Below, piece after piece: positions 8,188 to 16,160 of a stretch of DNA of 64,000 nucleotides (position 1 is the first letter of the stretch; the number at the start of each line of letters is the position of its first letter). Origin of the DNA: UBA7672 sp963738625 (GTDB lineage Bacteria > Pseudomonadota > Alphaproteobacteria > Caulobacterales > Hyphomonadaceae); NCBI GenBank assembly GCA_963738625.1, contig CAVTXH010000019.1, forward strand, positions 62,001 to 126,000, written 5' to 3'. The notes beneath the pieces are model-generated. The model was not told the DNA's origin, made no database searches, and worked only from the letters and a program-made list of their open reading frames with translations. A program made the translations under genes and the position numbers.

Positions 8188-8209
8188 GGTTGCAGGGATA
8201 GCTAACGCG

Positions 8210-8614
8210 ATGGGGCCGAAACAGTTTCACGACGTGGTCATGGCCTTTCCGGAAACAGAACTCACCACGTCCTATGGCCAGCCCGCCTACAAGGCGTTCG
8301 GCAAGTTCCTCACGCGCTTGAGGAAGGAGGACGACAGCGTTGTGTTGGGGCAGGTGCCGCTCGACGAGCGCGAGATCATCTGCGCGGCGGATCCCGAGAC
8401 CTTCCACTTCACCGATCATTACCGGAATTATCCTTACGTGCTGGCGCGGCTGAAGCGGCTGGATGTGAAGACGCTGCGCGGCTATCTGACACGGCAATGG
8501 CGCCACAACGCGCCCAAGACGTGGCTGAAGAAGTTCGATGCGGGCGAGACGCTGCCCGCTCTGCCGAAGAAGGCGCCCGGCTCCAAGGGCAGGTCGAGAA
8601 GGAAGATAGGATGA
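8210..8614 (+). CDS. MmcQ/YjbR family DNA-binding-fold protein
   Basis: 134 residues, the normal family size. It begins with the family opening MGPKQFHDVVMAFPETELTTSYGQPAYK in one stretch, then FLTRLRKEDD, LDEREIICAADPETFHFTDHYRNYPYVLARL and a C-terminal helix. The fold is the CyaY-like double-wing DNA-binding domain, and the cellular role is unknown. A basic tail SKGRSRRKIG ends the protein. The next gene starts within its stop codon (ATGA), so the two are probably translated together. Confidence 0.85.
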   Translation: MGPKQFHDVVMAFPETELTTSYGQPAYKAFGKFLTRLRKEDDSVVLGQVPLDEREIICAADPETFHFTDHYRNYPYVLARLKRLDVKTLRGYLTRQWRHNAPKTWLKKFDAGETLPALPKKAPGSKGRSRRKIG

Positions 8615-8916
8615 GATCGCTGCTGGTCCTGATCCTGCTGGCCGCGCTGGCCGGCGGCGCTTTCCTCTCGAAGCCGACGCTGGAGGCGCACCGCAAGCAC
8701 GCCGAGGAGGTCTTCGCGGCCGAGCGCAAGGAGCAGGGCGGCGCCGGCGACATAGGCGGCTTCATCGGCGGCGTCATCGAGGAGGCGACGCGGTCGGACG
8801 ACTTCGAGGACCTGATCGTCGCCACGAAGTACACGACCAGGTCCGGCGACAAGACGCTGCTGGAATGCTGGGGCGTCTTCTCGCAGTTCTTCTGTTCCGC
8901 GCCGCCGCAGACATAG
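8611..8916 (+). CDS. Small exported or membrane-anchored protein, DUF4359-like
   Basis: 101 residues from ATG 8611, overlapping the YjbR stop by four bases. There is one N-terminal hydrophobic segment (MRSLLVLILLAALAGGAFLS) that is either an uncleaved anchor or a signal peptide. The rest is soluble, with a Gly-rich patch GGFIGGVIEEA and a C-terminal block TKYTTRSGDKTLLECWGVFSQ containing two cysteines. That block resembles DUF4359 proteins, of unknown function; the match is tentative. Confidence 0.6.
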   Translation: MRSLLVLILLAALAGGAFLSKPTLEAHRKHAEEVFAAERKEQGGAGDIGGFIGGVIEEATRSDDFEDLIVATKYTTRSGDKTLLECWGVFSQFFCSAPPQT

Positions 8917-9006
8917 CGGCCATCGCGACGCACCGGACCGAACCGTATTGCCGCGGCGAGGTTCGTGGGGTTGCAGTAAAATGACGGGCTCCTTTGTTTT
9001 CCCGGA

Positions 9007-9624
9007 CGCACGCTCTCATTCGGACCGGCTTGAGCCGTCCGGGATGCGGTGCGCCTCCAATCATGTGGAGGGCGTGGGGACGCGGGATGCCCCGCGTGGT
9101 TGGGCGACGCTGGTTGCCCAGCGCTACCGGTAGTCAAAGAGAAACGCGTCATCCGTCGACGAATGCGTCGACCCCCAGCGACCGTTATTCGCCAGCCCGT
9201 GCACAGGGAGCTGTGTTCACTCCCCTGGCATGGTCGCCGGCGGCGTGCAGGCCATTGGGCTGTTCATCGTCCCATGGTCCCGGCGACACTCAGCTCTGGC
9301 TTCGGGCCAGAAGGCCCAAGAACCAGAAGGTTCATCTCCCAGGCTTGGCGGCGCTTCACGCCGCGTTCGTCCGGAACTTCTCACGCTCGATCGCATCGCT
9401 CCTGCGTCGCTCGAACAGCGTACGACTGCCCTCCTGCGGAGGCGATGGAGGGATTATCGCTCAGGTCTGAAAGTGTAGGATAACTTTCCCGGAGATTTTT
9501 CTTCGGGCTCTGAATTTGCTGGGAAGATTGTCGGATTGTGTCCCGGATGGTGTCGGACGGCGATGCAAGTCCCGACGCTGTCATCCCGGCCGGAAGCGCG
9601 TGAGCGCTGTAGAGCCGGAACCCA
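9007..9624 (+). repeat. Dispersed repeat, copy A (about 618 bp)
   Basis: This stretch recurs in the same orientation at 61692-62310, with roughly 30 differences counted by eye and a perfectly matching block of about 110 bases near its right end (from GTGTAGGATAACTTTCCC). Several differences are 1-2 base indels that break every reading frame, so the element is not a conserved protein gene. It is dense in short hairpins, for example GTCGACG-AAT-GCGTCGAC at 9155-9172. The whole 8917-9820 gap holds only this element and its palindromic tail. Confidence 0.9.
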
Positions 9625-9704
9625 GGAGCTGCGTTTCGAGATCTCGCATCGAGCCCCTAGGTTCCGGGTCTGCGCAGCTTCGCTGCTCCGCCCGGAATGA
9701 AAGC
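9577..9704. repeat. Palindromic tail of repeat copy A
   Basis: GCTGTCATCCCGGCCGGAAGCGC at the left and an imperfect complement ending CGCCCGGAATGAAAGC at the right enclose inner arms GAGCCGGAACCCA and GGTTCCGGGTC. This is a REP-like intergenic palindrome of the GTCATCCCGGC type common in alphaproteobacteria. The left half is shared with copy B, but the centre differs. Confidence 0.65.
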
Positions 9705-9820
9705 GTTGGGTGCGCTTCGCGCTTCCGAGATGACAGCGGCGGGGTGCGTGAACGACGGACGGAGGGCGGGCTTGCGGACGAGGGTGAGGCGGGTAGCGTC
9801 GGGCCAAGCAGGGAGCCGAC

Positions 9821-10312
9821 ATGGCGCACGATCACGATCATCCGCACGGCGACGACCACATGCCGCGCTGGAAGCATGATGGCGTGCGGGTGATTCCGGG
9901 CAATTCGCTCGACCCCAACACGGCGCAGACGCCGGGCATGGATCGGCGGGCGGCGATCAACCTTGCGCGTGTCGGGGCGCAGAAGATCTGGGCCGGGACG
10001 GTTGCGATCCAGCCCAACGCCAAGACCGGCGCGCACCATCATGGCGAGCTGGAAAGCGTGATCTACGTCGTGCGGGGCAGGGCGCGAATGCGCTGGGGCG
10101 ACAATCTCGAATTCACCGCCGAGGCGGGGCCGGGCGATTTCATCTACGTGCCGCCCTACGTGCCGCACCAGGAAATCAACGCCAGCCGCGACGAGCCGCT
10201 GGAGTGCGTGCTGGTGCGTTCCGACAACGAGGCCGTCGTCGTCAATCTCGACATCGAGCCGGCGGAGGCGCCGGAAGACGTTGCGTGGATCGATCCGATC
10301 CACAAAACCTAG
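9821..10312 (+). CDS. Cupin domain protein
   Basis: 163 residues opening with a His/Asp-rich stretch MAHDHDHPHGDDH. The single cupin (about 45-140) carries GAHHHGELESVIYVVRGRARMRWG, which supplies the first metal-binding set (HHH and Glu), and GDFIYVPPYVPHQEIN, which supplies the second His. Such small cupins are metal-dependent isomerases, dioxygenases or binding proteins; the substrate cannot be read. It stands alone, with the dispersed repeat upstream and a bidirectional terminator downstream. Confidence 0.85.
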   Translation: MAHDHDHPHGDDHMPRWKHDGVRVIPGNSLDPNTAQTPGMDRRAAINLARVGAQKIWAGTVAIQPNAKTGAHHHGELESVIYVVRGRARMRWGDNLEFTAEAGPGDFIYVPPYVPHQEINASRDEPLECVLVRSDNEAVVVNLDIEPAEAPEDVAWIDPIHKT

Positions 10313-10324
10313 CGAACCCAAACA

Positions 10325-10354
10325 AAAAGGCCGGCTCCTGCGAGCCGGCCTTTT
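10325..10354. terminator. Bidirectional terminator between cupin and cspA
   Basis: AAAAGGCCGGCTC (10325-10337) pairs with GAGCCGGCCTTTT (10342-10354) over a 4-base loop. The A- and T-tracts let it act on both convergent transcripts. Confidence 0.9.
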
Positions 10355-10390
10355 CCTAGTCCTTCGGATCATTCGATCCTTCGCGTGGTC

Positions 10391-10600
10391 TTAGACCGCG
10401 CGGAGGTTGACCGCCGACATTTTGCCGGAGCGCTTGTCGGCCTGTTCTTCGAACGAGATCTTCTGGCCTTCGACGAGGCCGCGCATGCCAGCGGCTTCAA
10501 GCGCGCTGATATGGACGAACACGTCCTTGCTGCCGTTGTCGGGCTGGATGAAGCCGTAGCCTTTGGTGGTATTGAACCACTTCACTGTTCCCGTAGCCAT
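10391..10600 (-). CDS. cspA: Cold-shock protein
   Basis: 69 residues from ATG 10600, the standard length. An OB-fold RNA chaperone with RNP1 KGYGFIQ and RNP2 DVFVHIS, plus the conserved opening MATGTVKWFNTTKG. A longer open frame upstream is leader and not protein. An AAGGAAG site lies about 15 bases ahead of the start. Confidence 0.97.
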   Translation of the reverse strand: MATGTVKWFNTTKGYGFIQPDNGSKDVFVHISALEAAGMRGLVEGQKISFEEQADKRSGKMSAVNLRAV

Positions 10601-10955
10601 TCGATTAGTCTTCCTTACGTAAGTGACGACGTCCGCGCGAGTGCGTGCGCCTGGTGCATCAAGTGTGGGGATGTCGTCAGCGTGCGCCGGGAAGGCGAGG
10701 CCAAGTCGTCGGCCGAAACTCGATGGGGGGCATATACTCCTGAAACGGAGGATTGGCAAAGGCGGACGGCGCCATGCGCAAGAAAACCCTTTTGGGACAG
10801 GGGTCCTCCAGCATTCCGCTTGATAAAAGGCCTCCGGGAGCGCATTTCATAAAGGTCGTTCTTCAAAAGCGTGAGCATTCGCTGCGCGGGGACGCGATTG
10901 GCGACCACCGGGCCGTGCTTCGGCCGCCGGGGTGGACCGCCTGCAGGAGCCCCAC
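10601..10955. other. Gene-free leader region between cspA and the GTG-started small gene
   Basis: 355 bases without a supported gene. On the minus strand GACGAC and GTCGTC near the cspA start can pair, and a palindrome TTACGTAA lies just upstream of it. A long structured 5' leader is typical of cold-shock genes, and that is the likely role of the left part. No promoter could be fixed. Confidence 0.35.
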
Positions 10956-11228
10956 GTGACCATCGAAGAGCGTATCCCCGAAATGACGGACAAGGAGCTC
11001 GAGAACCTGCGCGTCAACGCAGAGCGTCTCGCCCAGTCCGGCTCCCCAAAGCAGCAGGCGGAAGCCGCCCGGCTGCTTCCGATCATCGCCGCCGCCGCCG
11101 AGACGCGCCGCACGGCGAACGCCGCGGCGCTGATTGAGCGCAAGAAAGCCCGCCAGGTGGGCATGGCCGCTGCGCGCGCCAAAAAGGTTTCCGCACGCAA
11201 GGCGGCCGCCGCCGAAAAGATCGCCTAG
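10956..11228 (+). CDS. Small helical basic protein of unknown function
   Basis: 90 residues from GTG 10956, preceded by CAGGAG at a good distance; ATG 10983 is an alternative. The product is nearly all helix, with a central EAARLLPIIAAAAETRR stretch and a Lys/Ala/Arg-rich tail (RKKARQVGMAAARAKK, then KAAAAEK). The tail could bind nucleic acid. I do not recognise the family. It ends 25 bases before an intrinsic terminator. Confidence 0.6.
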   Translation: MTIEERIPEMTDKELENLRVNAERLAQSGSPKQQAEAARLLPIIAAAAETRRTANAAALIERKKARQVGMAAARAKKVSARKAAAAEKIA

Positions 11229-11252
11229 CAGTTTCGCTGCGCTGAAAATGAA

Positions 11253-11277
11253 AAGGCCGGCTCGATGAGCCGGCCTT
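11253..11277 (+). terminator. Terminator with the same stem as the cupin-cspA one
   Basis: AAGGCCGGCTC (11253-11263) and GAGCCGGCCTT (11267-11277) with a 3-base loop, following A-rich sequence and followed by CGTCGTTT. The stem sequence is identical to that at 10325-10354. Confidence 0.75.
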
Positions 11278-11329
11278 CGTCGTTTGGAACAACCGCCGCT
11301 TCGCGGCGCTGCCGGGCAGGGGCCGGACT

Positions 11330-11385
11330 GTCCGGATCAGACTGTCCGGATCAGGCGGCCCGGATCAGGCGGCCCGGATCAGGCG
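11330..11385. repeat. Four tandem 14-bp repeats at the 3' end of ftsK
   Basis: Units GTCCGGATCAGACT, GTCCGGATCAGGCG and two of GCCCGGATCAGGCG run from 11330 to 11385. The last one contains the ftsK stop codon. Each unit carries a TGA on the minus strand, so the termination signal has been multiplied by slippage. Confidence 0.75.
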
Positions 11386-13874
11386 GCGTCCTCGCGGCTT
11401 TCGCGCGATTCGCGGGTGGTGATCTGGCGTTTGCCGGAATGGTCGGCGGCGGTGATGACGCCTTCGCGCTCCATCCGCTCGATCATCGAGGCCGCGCGGT
11501 TGTAGCCGATGCGCAGAACGCGCTGGACGTAGGACGTGGTCGGACGCTTGTCGCGGAGAACCGCAGCGACGGCCTCGCGGTACATGTCCTCTTCCGGATC
11601 GCCCGAGCTCGTGCCGAAGGCGTTGTCGGAAACCGACGGTTCCTCGCCTTCGACCGCTTCAGTGACGCCCGGCACGTATTGCGGCGTGCCCTGGTCCTTG
11701 AGCCAGGAGACAACGCGCTCGACTTCCTCGTCCTTGACGAAGGGGCCGTGGACGCGGGTGATCTTGCCGCCCGACTGCATCCAGAGAAGGTCGCCCATGC
11801 CGAGCAGCTGTTCGGCCCCCTGTTCGCCAAGGATGGTGCGCGAGTCGATCTTGGTGGTGACCATGTAGGAGATGCGGGTCGGGAAGTTCGCCTTGATCGT
11901 GCCGGTGATGACGTCGACCGAGGGACGCTGCGTGGCGGTAATGAGGTGGATGCCGGCGGCGCGCGCCATCTGGGCGATGCGCTGGACGGCGCCCTCGATG
12001 TCCTTGCCGGCGACGAGCATGAGGTCGGCCATTTCATCGATGACGACGACGATGTGCGGCATCGGGTCCGGCCTGATCAGCTCGTTCTCCCACACCGCCT
12101 CGCCGGTTTCCTTGTTCCAGCCGGTCTGAACCTGGCGCGTGAGGTGCTCGCCCTTCGCCATGGCTTCTTCCGCCTTCTGGTTGAAGCCGGCGATGTTGCG
12201 TACGCCCATCTTGGACATGATCTCGTAGCGGCTCTCCATCTCGCGAACCACCCACTTCAGCGCCAGAACGGCCTTCTGCGGATCGGTGACGACAGGGGAG
12301 AGCAGGTGAGGCACGCCCTCGTAGATCGACAGTTCGAGCATTTTCGGGTCGATCATGATGAAGCGGCACTTTTCGGGCGGCAGCTTGAACATCAGCGACA
12401 GGATCATCGCGTTGATGCCGACCGACTTGCCCGAGCCGGTGGTGCCGGCGATCAGCAGGTGCGGCATCTTGCCGAGGTCGCCGATCATCGGCTGGCCTTC
12501 GATGGACTCGCCGAGGGCGAGCGGCAGCGCCATGCGCGAGCGCGAGAACTCGTTCGCGGTCAGAAGGTCGCGCAGGTAGACGGTCTCGCGCGTCGGATTG
12601 GGCAGTTCGATGCCGATGGCGTTGCGGCCGGGTATGACGGCGACGCGCGCGGAGGTCGCCGACATCGAGCGGGCGATGTCGTCGGCCAGCGCGATGACGC
12701 GGGACGATTTGACGCCGGGCGCAGGTTCGAGCTCGAACAAAGTCACCACGGGGCCGGGGCGGACCTCGGTGATGCGGCCCTTGACGCCGAAATCGTTGAA
12801 CACCACCGCGAGGCGGTCCGCCATTTCGAGCAGGCGGGCTTCGTCGACCTCGGAGGAACGCGGCGGCGGCACGTCGAGCAGTTCGATCGGCGGCACGACG
12901 GATGAAGCGTCGCGAACGACCGGCGTCTTCGCGGCGGACTGGCGCGCGGCGGACTGCGACTTGACGGTGCGCGGCGTCGGGCCGGGCGCGGCCTCGGGGA
13001 TCGGGCGGCTCTCGAGAACGCGCGGCGCGATGGGGCGCGTGCGGTCGGCGCCTTCGGCCTTCTCGACGGCGGAGAAGAAGCCGCGATCGCCATCCTCGAA
13101 ATCGTCGTCGGCCGTGACGACGATCGGTTCGACCACTTCCTGCGGTTTTCTGCCGATCAGGCGGCCGAGGGCGCCGAACATGCCGCCGAATCCGCCGTCG
13201 CGGGCCGGTTCGGAGGTGAGGTTCGGAAGGGCGACCATCGGCTGGTGCATCTGCCGCATCGGCTCGGGACGCTCCGGCTTCGATGTGAGGGCGCGCCAGA
13301 GCGATGCGCCGTCGCTGGCGCCGAGGCCCATGGCCATGGCGGCGAAAAGGATGGCGCCGACGCCGGAGAGGGTGGAGGCCCAGAGCTGCGCGTCAGGAAC
13401 CTTGAGGGCGGCGAAAGGCGTTGCTGCGACCGAAAGCAGCACGTCGCCGACGACGCCGCCGAGGCCGGCGGAAAGAACCCATGTCTTCGGGATCGGCCAT
13501 TCGGCGAGGCAGCACGCGGCGAGCACAAGAGCGGCCGTGCCCCACATCCAGGCGGCGGGGTCGCGCTGGCCTATGCCGAGCGTGCGGCGCAGCCCGCCTA
13601 CCATGAGCGCAAAGCCGATCAGCCAGGCGGTCCAGCCGAAGCCCTGGGTCATCAGGTCGGCGCCGAGCGCGCCGGCGCGGCCGAACAGGTTCGAGGCCTC
13701 GCCCGCGACAGCGGAGTTGAGGCTGGGGTCGGTCGGCGAATAGGAGCCGCACGCGCCGCAGATGAAGACGCCCGCTGAAAACGCGAGAAGGCCAGACATG
13801 AATCTGCTTAACGCGCTTGAACCACGCGCTTCGTAGCCTTCGTCGCCAGAGTGGGGCGCACGCGTCTGCGGCAT
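11379..13874 (-). CDS. ftsK: DNA translocase FtsK
   Basis: 831 residues. The N-terminal membrane part has several hydrophobic segments (about 25-195); an Arg/Pro-rich linker (about 200-330) follows. The motor includes the alpha-domain segment GPVVTLFELEPAPGVKSSRV, Walker A AGTTGSGKSVGINAM, Walker B HIVVVIDEMADLM and the RAAGIHLITATQRPSVDVITG block. The C-terminal winged-helix gamma domain (RVLRIGYNRAASMIERMEREG) would read KOPS sequences. It pumps DNA at the septum and activates XerCD at dif. The length and order of domains are typical. Confidence 0.97.
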   Translation of the reverse strand: MPQTRAPHSGDEGYEARGSSALSRFMSGLLAFSAGVFICGACGSYSPTDPSLNSAVAGEASNLFGRAGALGADLMTQGFGWTAWLIGFALMVGGLRRTLGIGQRDPAAWMWGTAALVLAACCLAEWPIPKTWVLSAGLGGVVGDVLLSVAATPFAALKVPDAQLWASTLSGVGAILFAAMAMGLGASDGASLWRALTSKPERPEPMRQMHQPMVALPNLTSEPARDGGFGGMFGALGRLIGRKPQEVVEPIVVTADDDFEDGDRGFFSAVEKAEGADRTRPIAPRVLESRPIPEAAPGPTPRTVKSQSAARQSAAKTPVVRDASSVVPPIELLDVPPPRSSEVDEARLLEMADRLAVVFNDFGVKGRITEVRPGPVVTLFELEPAPGVKSSRVIALADDIARSMSATSARVAVIPGRNAIGIELPNPTRETVYLRDLLTANEFSRSRMALPLALGESIEGQPMIGDLGKMPHLLIAGTTGSGKSVGINAMILSLMFKLPPEKCRFIMIDPKMLELSIYEGVPHLLSPVVTDPQKAVLALKWVVREMESRYEIMSKMGVRNIAGFNQKAEEAMAKGEHLTRQVQTGWNKETGEAVWENELIRPDPMPHIVVVIDEMADLMLVAGKDIEGAVQRIAQMARAAGIHLITATQRPSVDVITGTIKANFPTRISYMVTTKIDSRTILGEQGAEQLLGMGDLLWMQSGGKITRVHGPFVKDEEVERVVSWLKDQGTPQYVPGVTEAVEGEEPSVSDNAFGTSSGDPEEDMYREAVAAVLRDKRPTTSYVQRVLRIGYNRAASMIERMEREGVITAADHSGKRQITTRESRESREDAA

Positions 13875-14002
13875 GCCTTCGTCCTCGCTCGAACAGGGTT
13901 AAGTGAAGCAGGACGACAGTGCGGCTCGGGGGCTTAACGCCATGCAAACGGCGCGGGCCTTTAGCGGCTTTCGGCGGTGAAATTTCGTTGCAGGATCGCG
14001 GC

Positions 14003-14054
14003 AAAAAGGGTCCCGGAAGCGCCACGTCCAGTGACTGGCGGGGGCTTCCGGGAC
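14003..14054 (-). terminator. Strong terminator facing left between ftsK and amtB
   Basis: GCTTCCGGGAC (14044-14054) pairs with GTCCCGGAAGC (14010-14020); on the minus strand the stem is followed by CCTTTTT (14003-14009). No minus-strand protein gene lies upstream before amtB, so it must end some other transcript. Confidence 0.75.
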
Positions 14055-14131
14055 CTATCCCCATGATCCGGCCTTGCGGCGGTTCACCCGCGCAGAGTTA
14101 GACGGGTTTGCACTGACCGCACGGGGATAGG
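14003..14131 (-). ncRNA. Candidate small RNA upstream of amtB
   Basis: Between ftsK and amtB, the minus strand reads CCTATCCCC (14131-14123) closing with GGGGATAGG (14062-14054), inner pairs GCGGT/ACCGC and ACCCG/CGGGT, then the terminator just described. The left-facing terminator without any protein gene feeding it suggests a short structured transcript of 130-200 bases. A further hairpin GCCCTG/CAGGGC sits at 14161-14192. It could be 6S-like or a local regulator; no family was recognised. The remainder of the 13875-14361 gap shows nothing else. Confidence 0.3.
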
Positions 14132-14361
14132 CGCTAGGGCGGCCCTCGGCGGAAAGCCTTGCCCTGTCAGGCGGCGAGTCGTCGGGCAGGGCGCCTAAAA
14201 ACTGTGCAATTACGCGTCCTCCCAAGAAGCCGCAGGGGGCTCTGCTTGTCGATTGGGCAGCCGGACGCCCCTATCGGGTCGCATCGTCCAGGGGCGGACA
14301 CGTCCGGGTGGGATGCGCATTGGTTTTGGCGCCGGTTGCTGGTCAACCCAAGGGGAACAAA

Positions 14362-15990
14362 ATGTTTAATAGAATCAGTCGACTAGATCGACTTTCGCTT
14401 TGGGGGGCTGGCTTGAGGGCCGGATTGCTGGCGCTTGCCGCCGGCATTGTCATGACGGCGACACTTACCCCTGCGACGGCGCAGCAGCCCGCTCCGCCGA
14501 CGAGCGAGGCGCCAGTTGCGGCGCCGGAAGCGGCGCCAGGCGTGGCGCCGGATGCGGCGCCGGCGCCGGAAGCGGCGGCGCCTGAGGAACCCGCAGCGGC
14601 GCCCGGGGCGATCGAAGCCCCTGAGATGACCGTGGATAAGGGCGACGAGACCTGGATGCTGGTCTCGACCATCCTCGTCCTTCTGATGATCATTCCCGGC
14701 CTCGCGCTGTTCTATGGCGGCCTCGTGCGCACCAAGAACATGCTGTCGGTGCTGATGCAGGTCTCCACCGTCACCGTGATCGGCATGATCGCTTGGGCGC
14801 TGTGGGGCTACAGCCTCTCCTTCACCGACGGGGGAGGGCTCAACGAATTCATCGGCAGCCCGACCACCAGGCTGTTCTTGAACGATGTGGTCGAGGGAGC
14901 CAACACCGACCTTTCCGACAACCTTGCGGCGACGTTCTCGACCGGCGTCTACATCCACGAGATCGTCTTCATCTGCTTCCAGATGACCTTCGCGTGCATC
15001 ACCGCCGCGCTCGTTCTCGGCGGTCTCGCCGAGCGCGTGAAGTTCGCGGGCATCGTGGTGTTCTCGATCGTGTGGCCGCTGCTGGTCTACTATCCGCTGG
15101 CGCACATGGTCTGGTTCTGGCCCGGCCCCGACGCCGTCGCTTCGCACCCGGAAGATCCGATCCGTGCGGGCTTCATCTGGGGCAAGGGCGCGCTCGACTT
15201 CGCCGGCGGCACCGTCGTCCACATCAATGCGGGCATCGCCGCCCTGATGGGCGCGATCGTCCTCGGCAAGCGCACCGGTTACAAGAAAGAGCCGATGCCG
15301 CCGCATTCGCTGACGATGACGCTGATCGGCGCCGGCCTTCTGTGGGTGGGCTGGTTCGGCTTCAACGCCGGCTCCAACCTCGAGTCGAACTACTATGCGG
15401 GCCTTGCCATGGCGAACACCTTCCTCGCCACGGCAGCAGCCGGCTTCTCGTGGATGCTGATCGAGTGGATCCTGCGCAAGCGTCCGAGCCTGCTCGGCAT
15501 GTGCTCGGGCATCGTCGCGGGGCTTGTCGCCGTCACTCCGGCGGCAGGCTTCGCCGGTCCGGTCGGCGCGATCATCCTCGGCCTCGTCGTCTCGCCGGTC
15601 TGCCTCTTCTTCTGCGCGCAAGTGAAGAAGATCTTCGGCTATGACGACGCGCTCGACGTGTTCGGCATTCACGCTGTCGGCGGCATCATCGGAGCGCTCG
15701 GCACCGGCCTCCTGGTCAATCCGGCCTGGGGCGGCGCTGGCGTGGTCGACTATGTCGGCTGCTCGGAAGCCGGCAAGGTCCTCGCGACCTGCCCGGTGGC
15801 CGACTACAACCTCGCGACGCAGATGACGGCTCAGGCCACGGGCGTGCTCGTCACGCTGGTCTGGTCCGGCGTCATCAGCTTTGCGATCTGGTTCGCCCTC
15901 CGCATGCTGGGACTGCTGCGCGTGTCGCAGGACGTCGAGGAAGAAGGTCTCGACATCAACGAACACGGCGAGGCCGCTTACCACCCGTAA
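14362..15990 (+). CDS. amtB: Ammonium transporter AmtB
   Basis: 542 residues from ATG 14362 (AAGGGGAA upstream). A signal sequence ending TATAQQ is followed by an Ala/Pro-rich periplasmic linker of about 60 residues and then the eleven-helix channel. Seen in it: MIIPGLALFYGGLVRTKNMLSV, WPLLVYYPLAHMVWFW, DFAGGTVVHINAGIAAL (first pore His), LLWVGWFGFNAGSN and DVFGIHAVGGIIGALGTG (second pore His). It conducts ammonium across the inner membrane and is normally gated by GlnK. No glnK precedes it here, which is unusual. Confidence 0.96.
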   Translation: MFNRISRLDRLSLWGAGLRAGLLALAAGIVMTATLTPATAQQPAPPTSEAPVAAPEAAPGVAPDAAPAPEAAAPEEPAAAPGAIEAPEMTVDKGDETWMLVSTILVLLMIIPGLALFYGGLVRTKNMLSVLMQVSTVTVIGMIAWALWGYSLSFTDGGGLNEFIGSPTTRLFLNDVVEGANTDLSDNLAATFSTGVYIHEIVFICFQMTFACITAALVLGGLAERVKFAGIVVFSIVWPLLVYYPLAHMVWFWPGPDAVASHPEDPIRAGFIWGKGALDFAGGTVVHINAGIAALMGAIVLGKRTGYKKEPMPPHSLTMTLIGAGLLWVGWFGFNAGSNLESNYYAGLAMANTFLATAAAGFSWMLIEWILRKRPSLLGMCSGIVAGLVAVTPAAGFAGPVGAIILGLVVSPVCLFFCAQVKKIFGYDDALDVFGIHAVGGIIGALGTGLLVNPAWGGAGVVDYVGCSEAGKVLATCPVADYNLATQMTAQATGVLVTLVWSGVISFAIWFALRMLGLLRVSQDVEEEGLDINEHGEAAYHP

Positions 15991-16083
15991 GCGCTTCGGA
16001 AGACACCCCCGCAGACCCCGGCCGGGGCTGGCGCTGCCGGCGCGGCGCCAGGACGGGGACCCAGGATGGGAACAAGGGGGATC

Positions 16084-16114
16084 GGGGCGCGGCCTTTTGG
16101 TCGCGCCCCTTTTT
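16084..16114 (+). terminator. Intrinsic terminator after amtB
   Basis: GGGGCGCGGCC (16084-16094) pairs with GGTCGCGCCCC (16099-16109) over TTTT, then TTTTTC. One G-T pair. It separates amtB from the hydroxylase gene. Confidence 0.9.
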
Positions 16115-16160
16115 CTTTTGGGTCTTTTTCTTTTGGAAGAGGCGGGTCTAAGTCATCTGC

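Noticed and set aside
9049..9483. 145-codon open frame inside repeat copy A, with a relative in copy B at 61734-62375
   Set aside because: The two copies differ by frameshifting indels and the translation lacks a fold; similarity reflects the DNA repeat.
11265..12905. 546-codon open frame opposite ftsK
   Set aside because: Low-complexity Arg/Asp/Gly/Val translation mirroring the FtsK motor codons.
14383..15984. 533-codon open frame opposite amtB
   Set aside because: Composition artefact; AmtB helices account for the strand.
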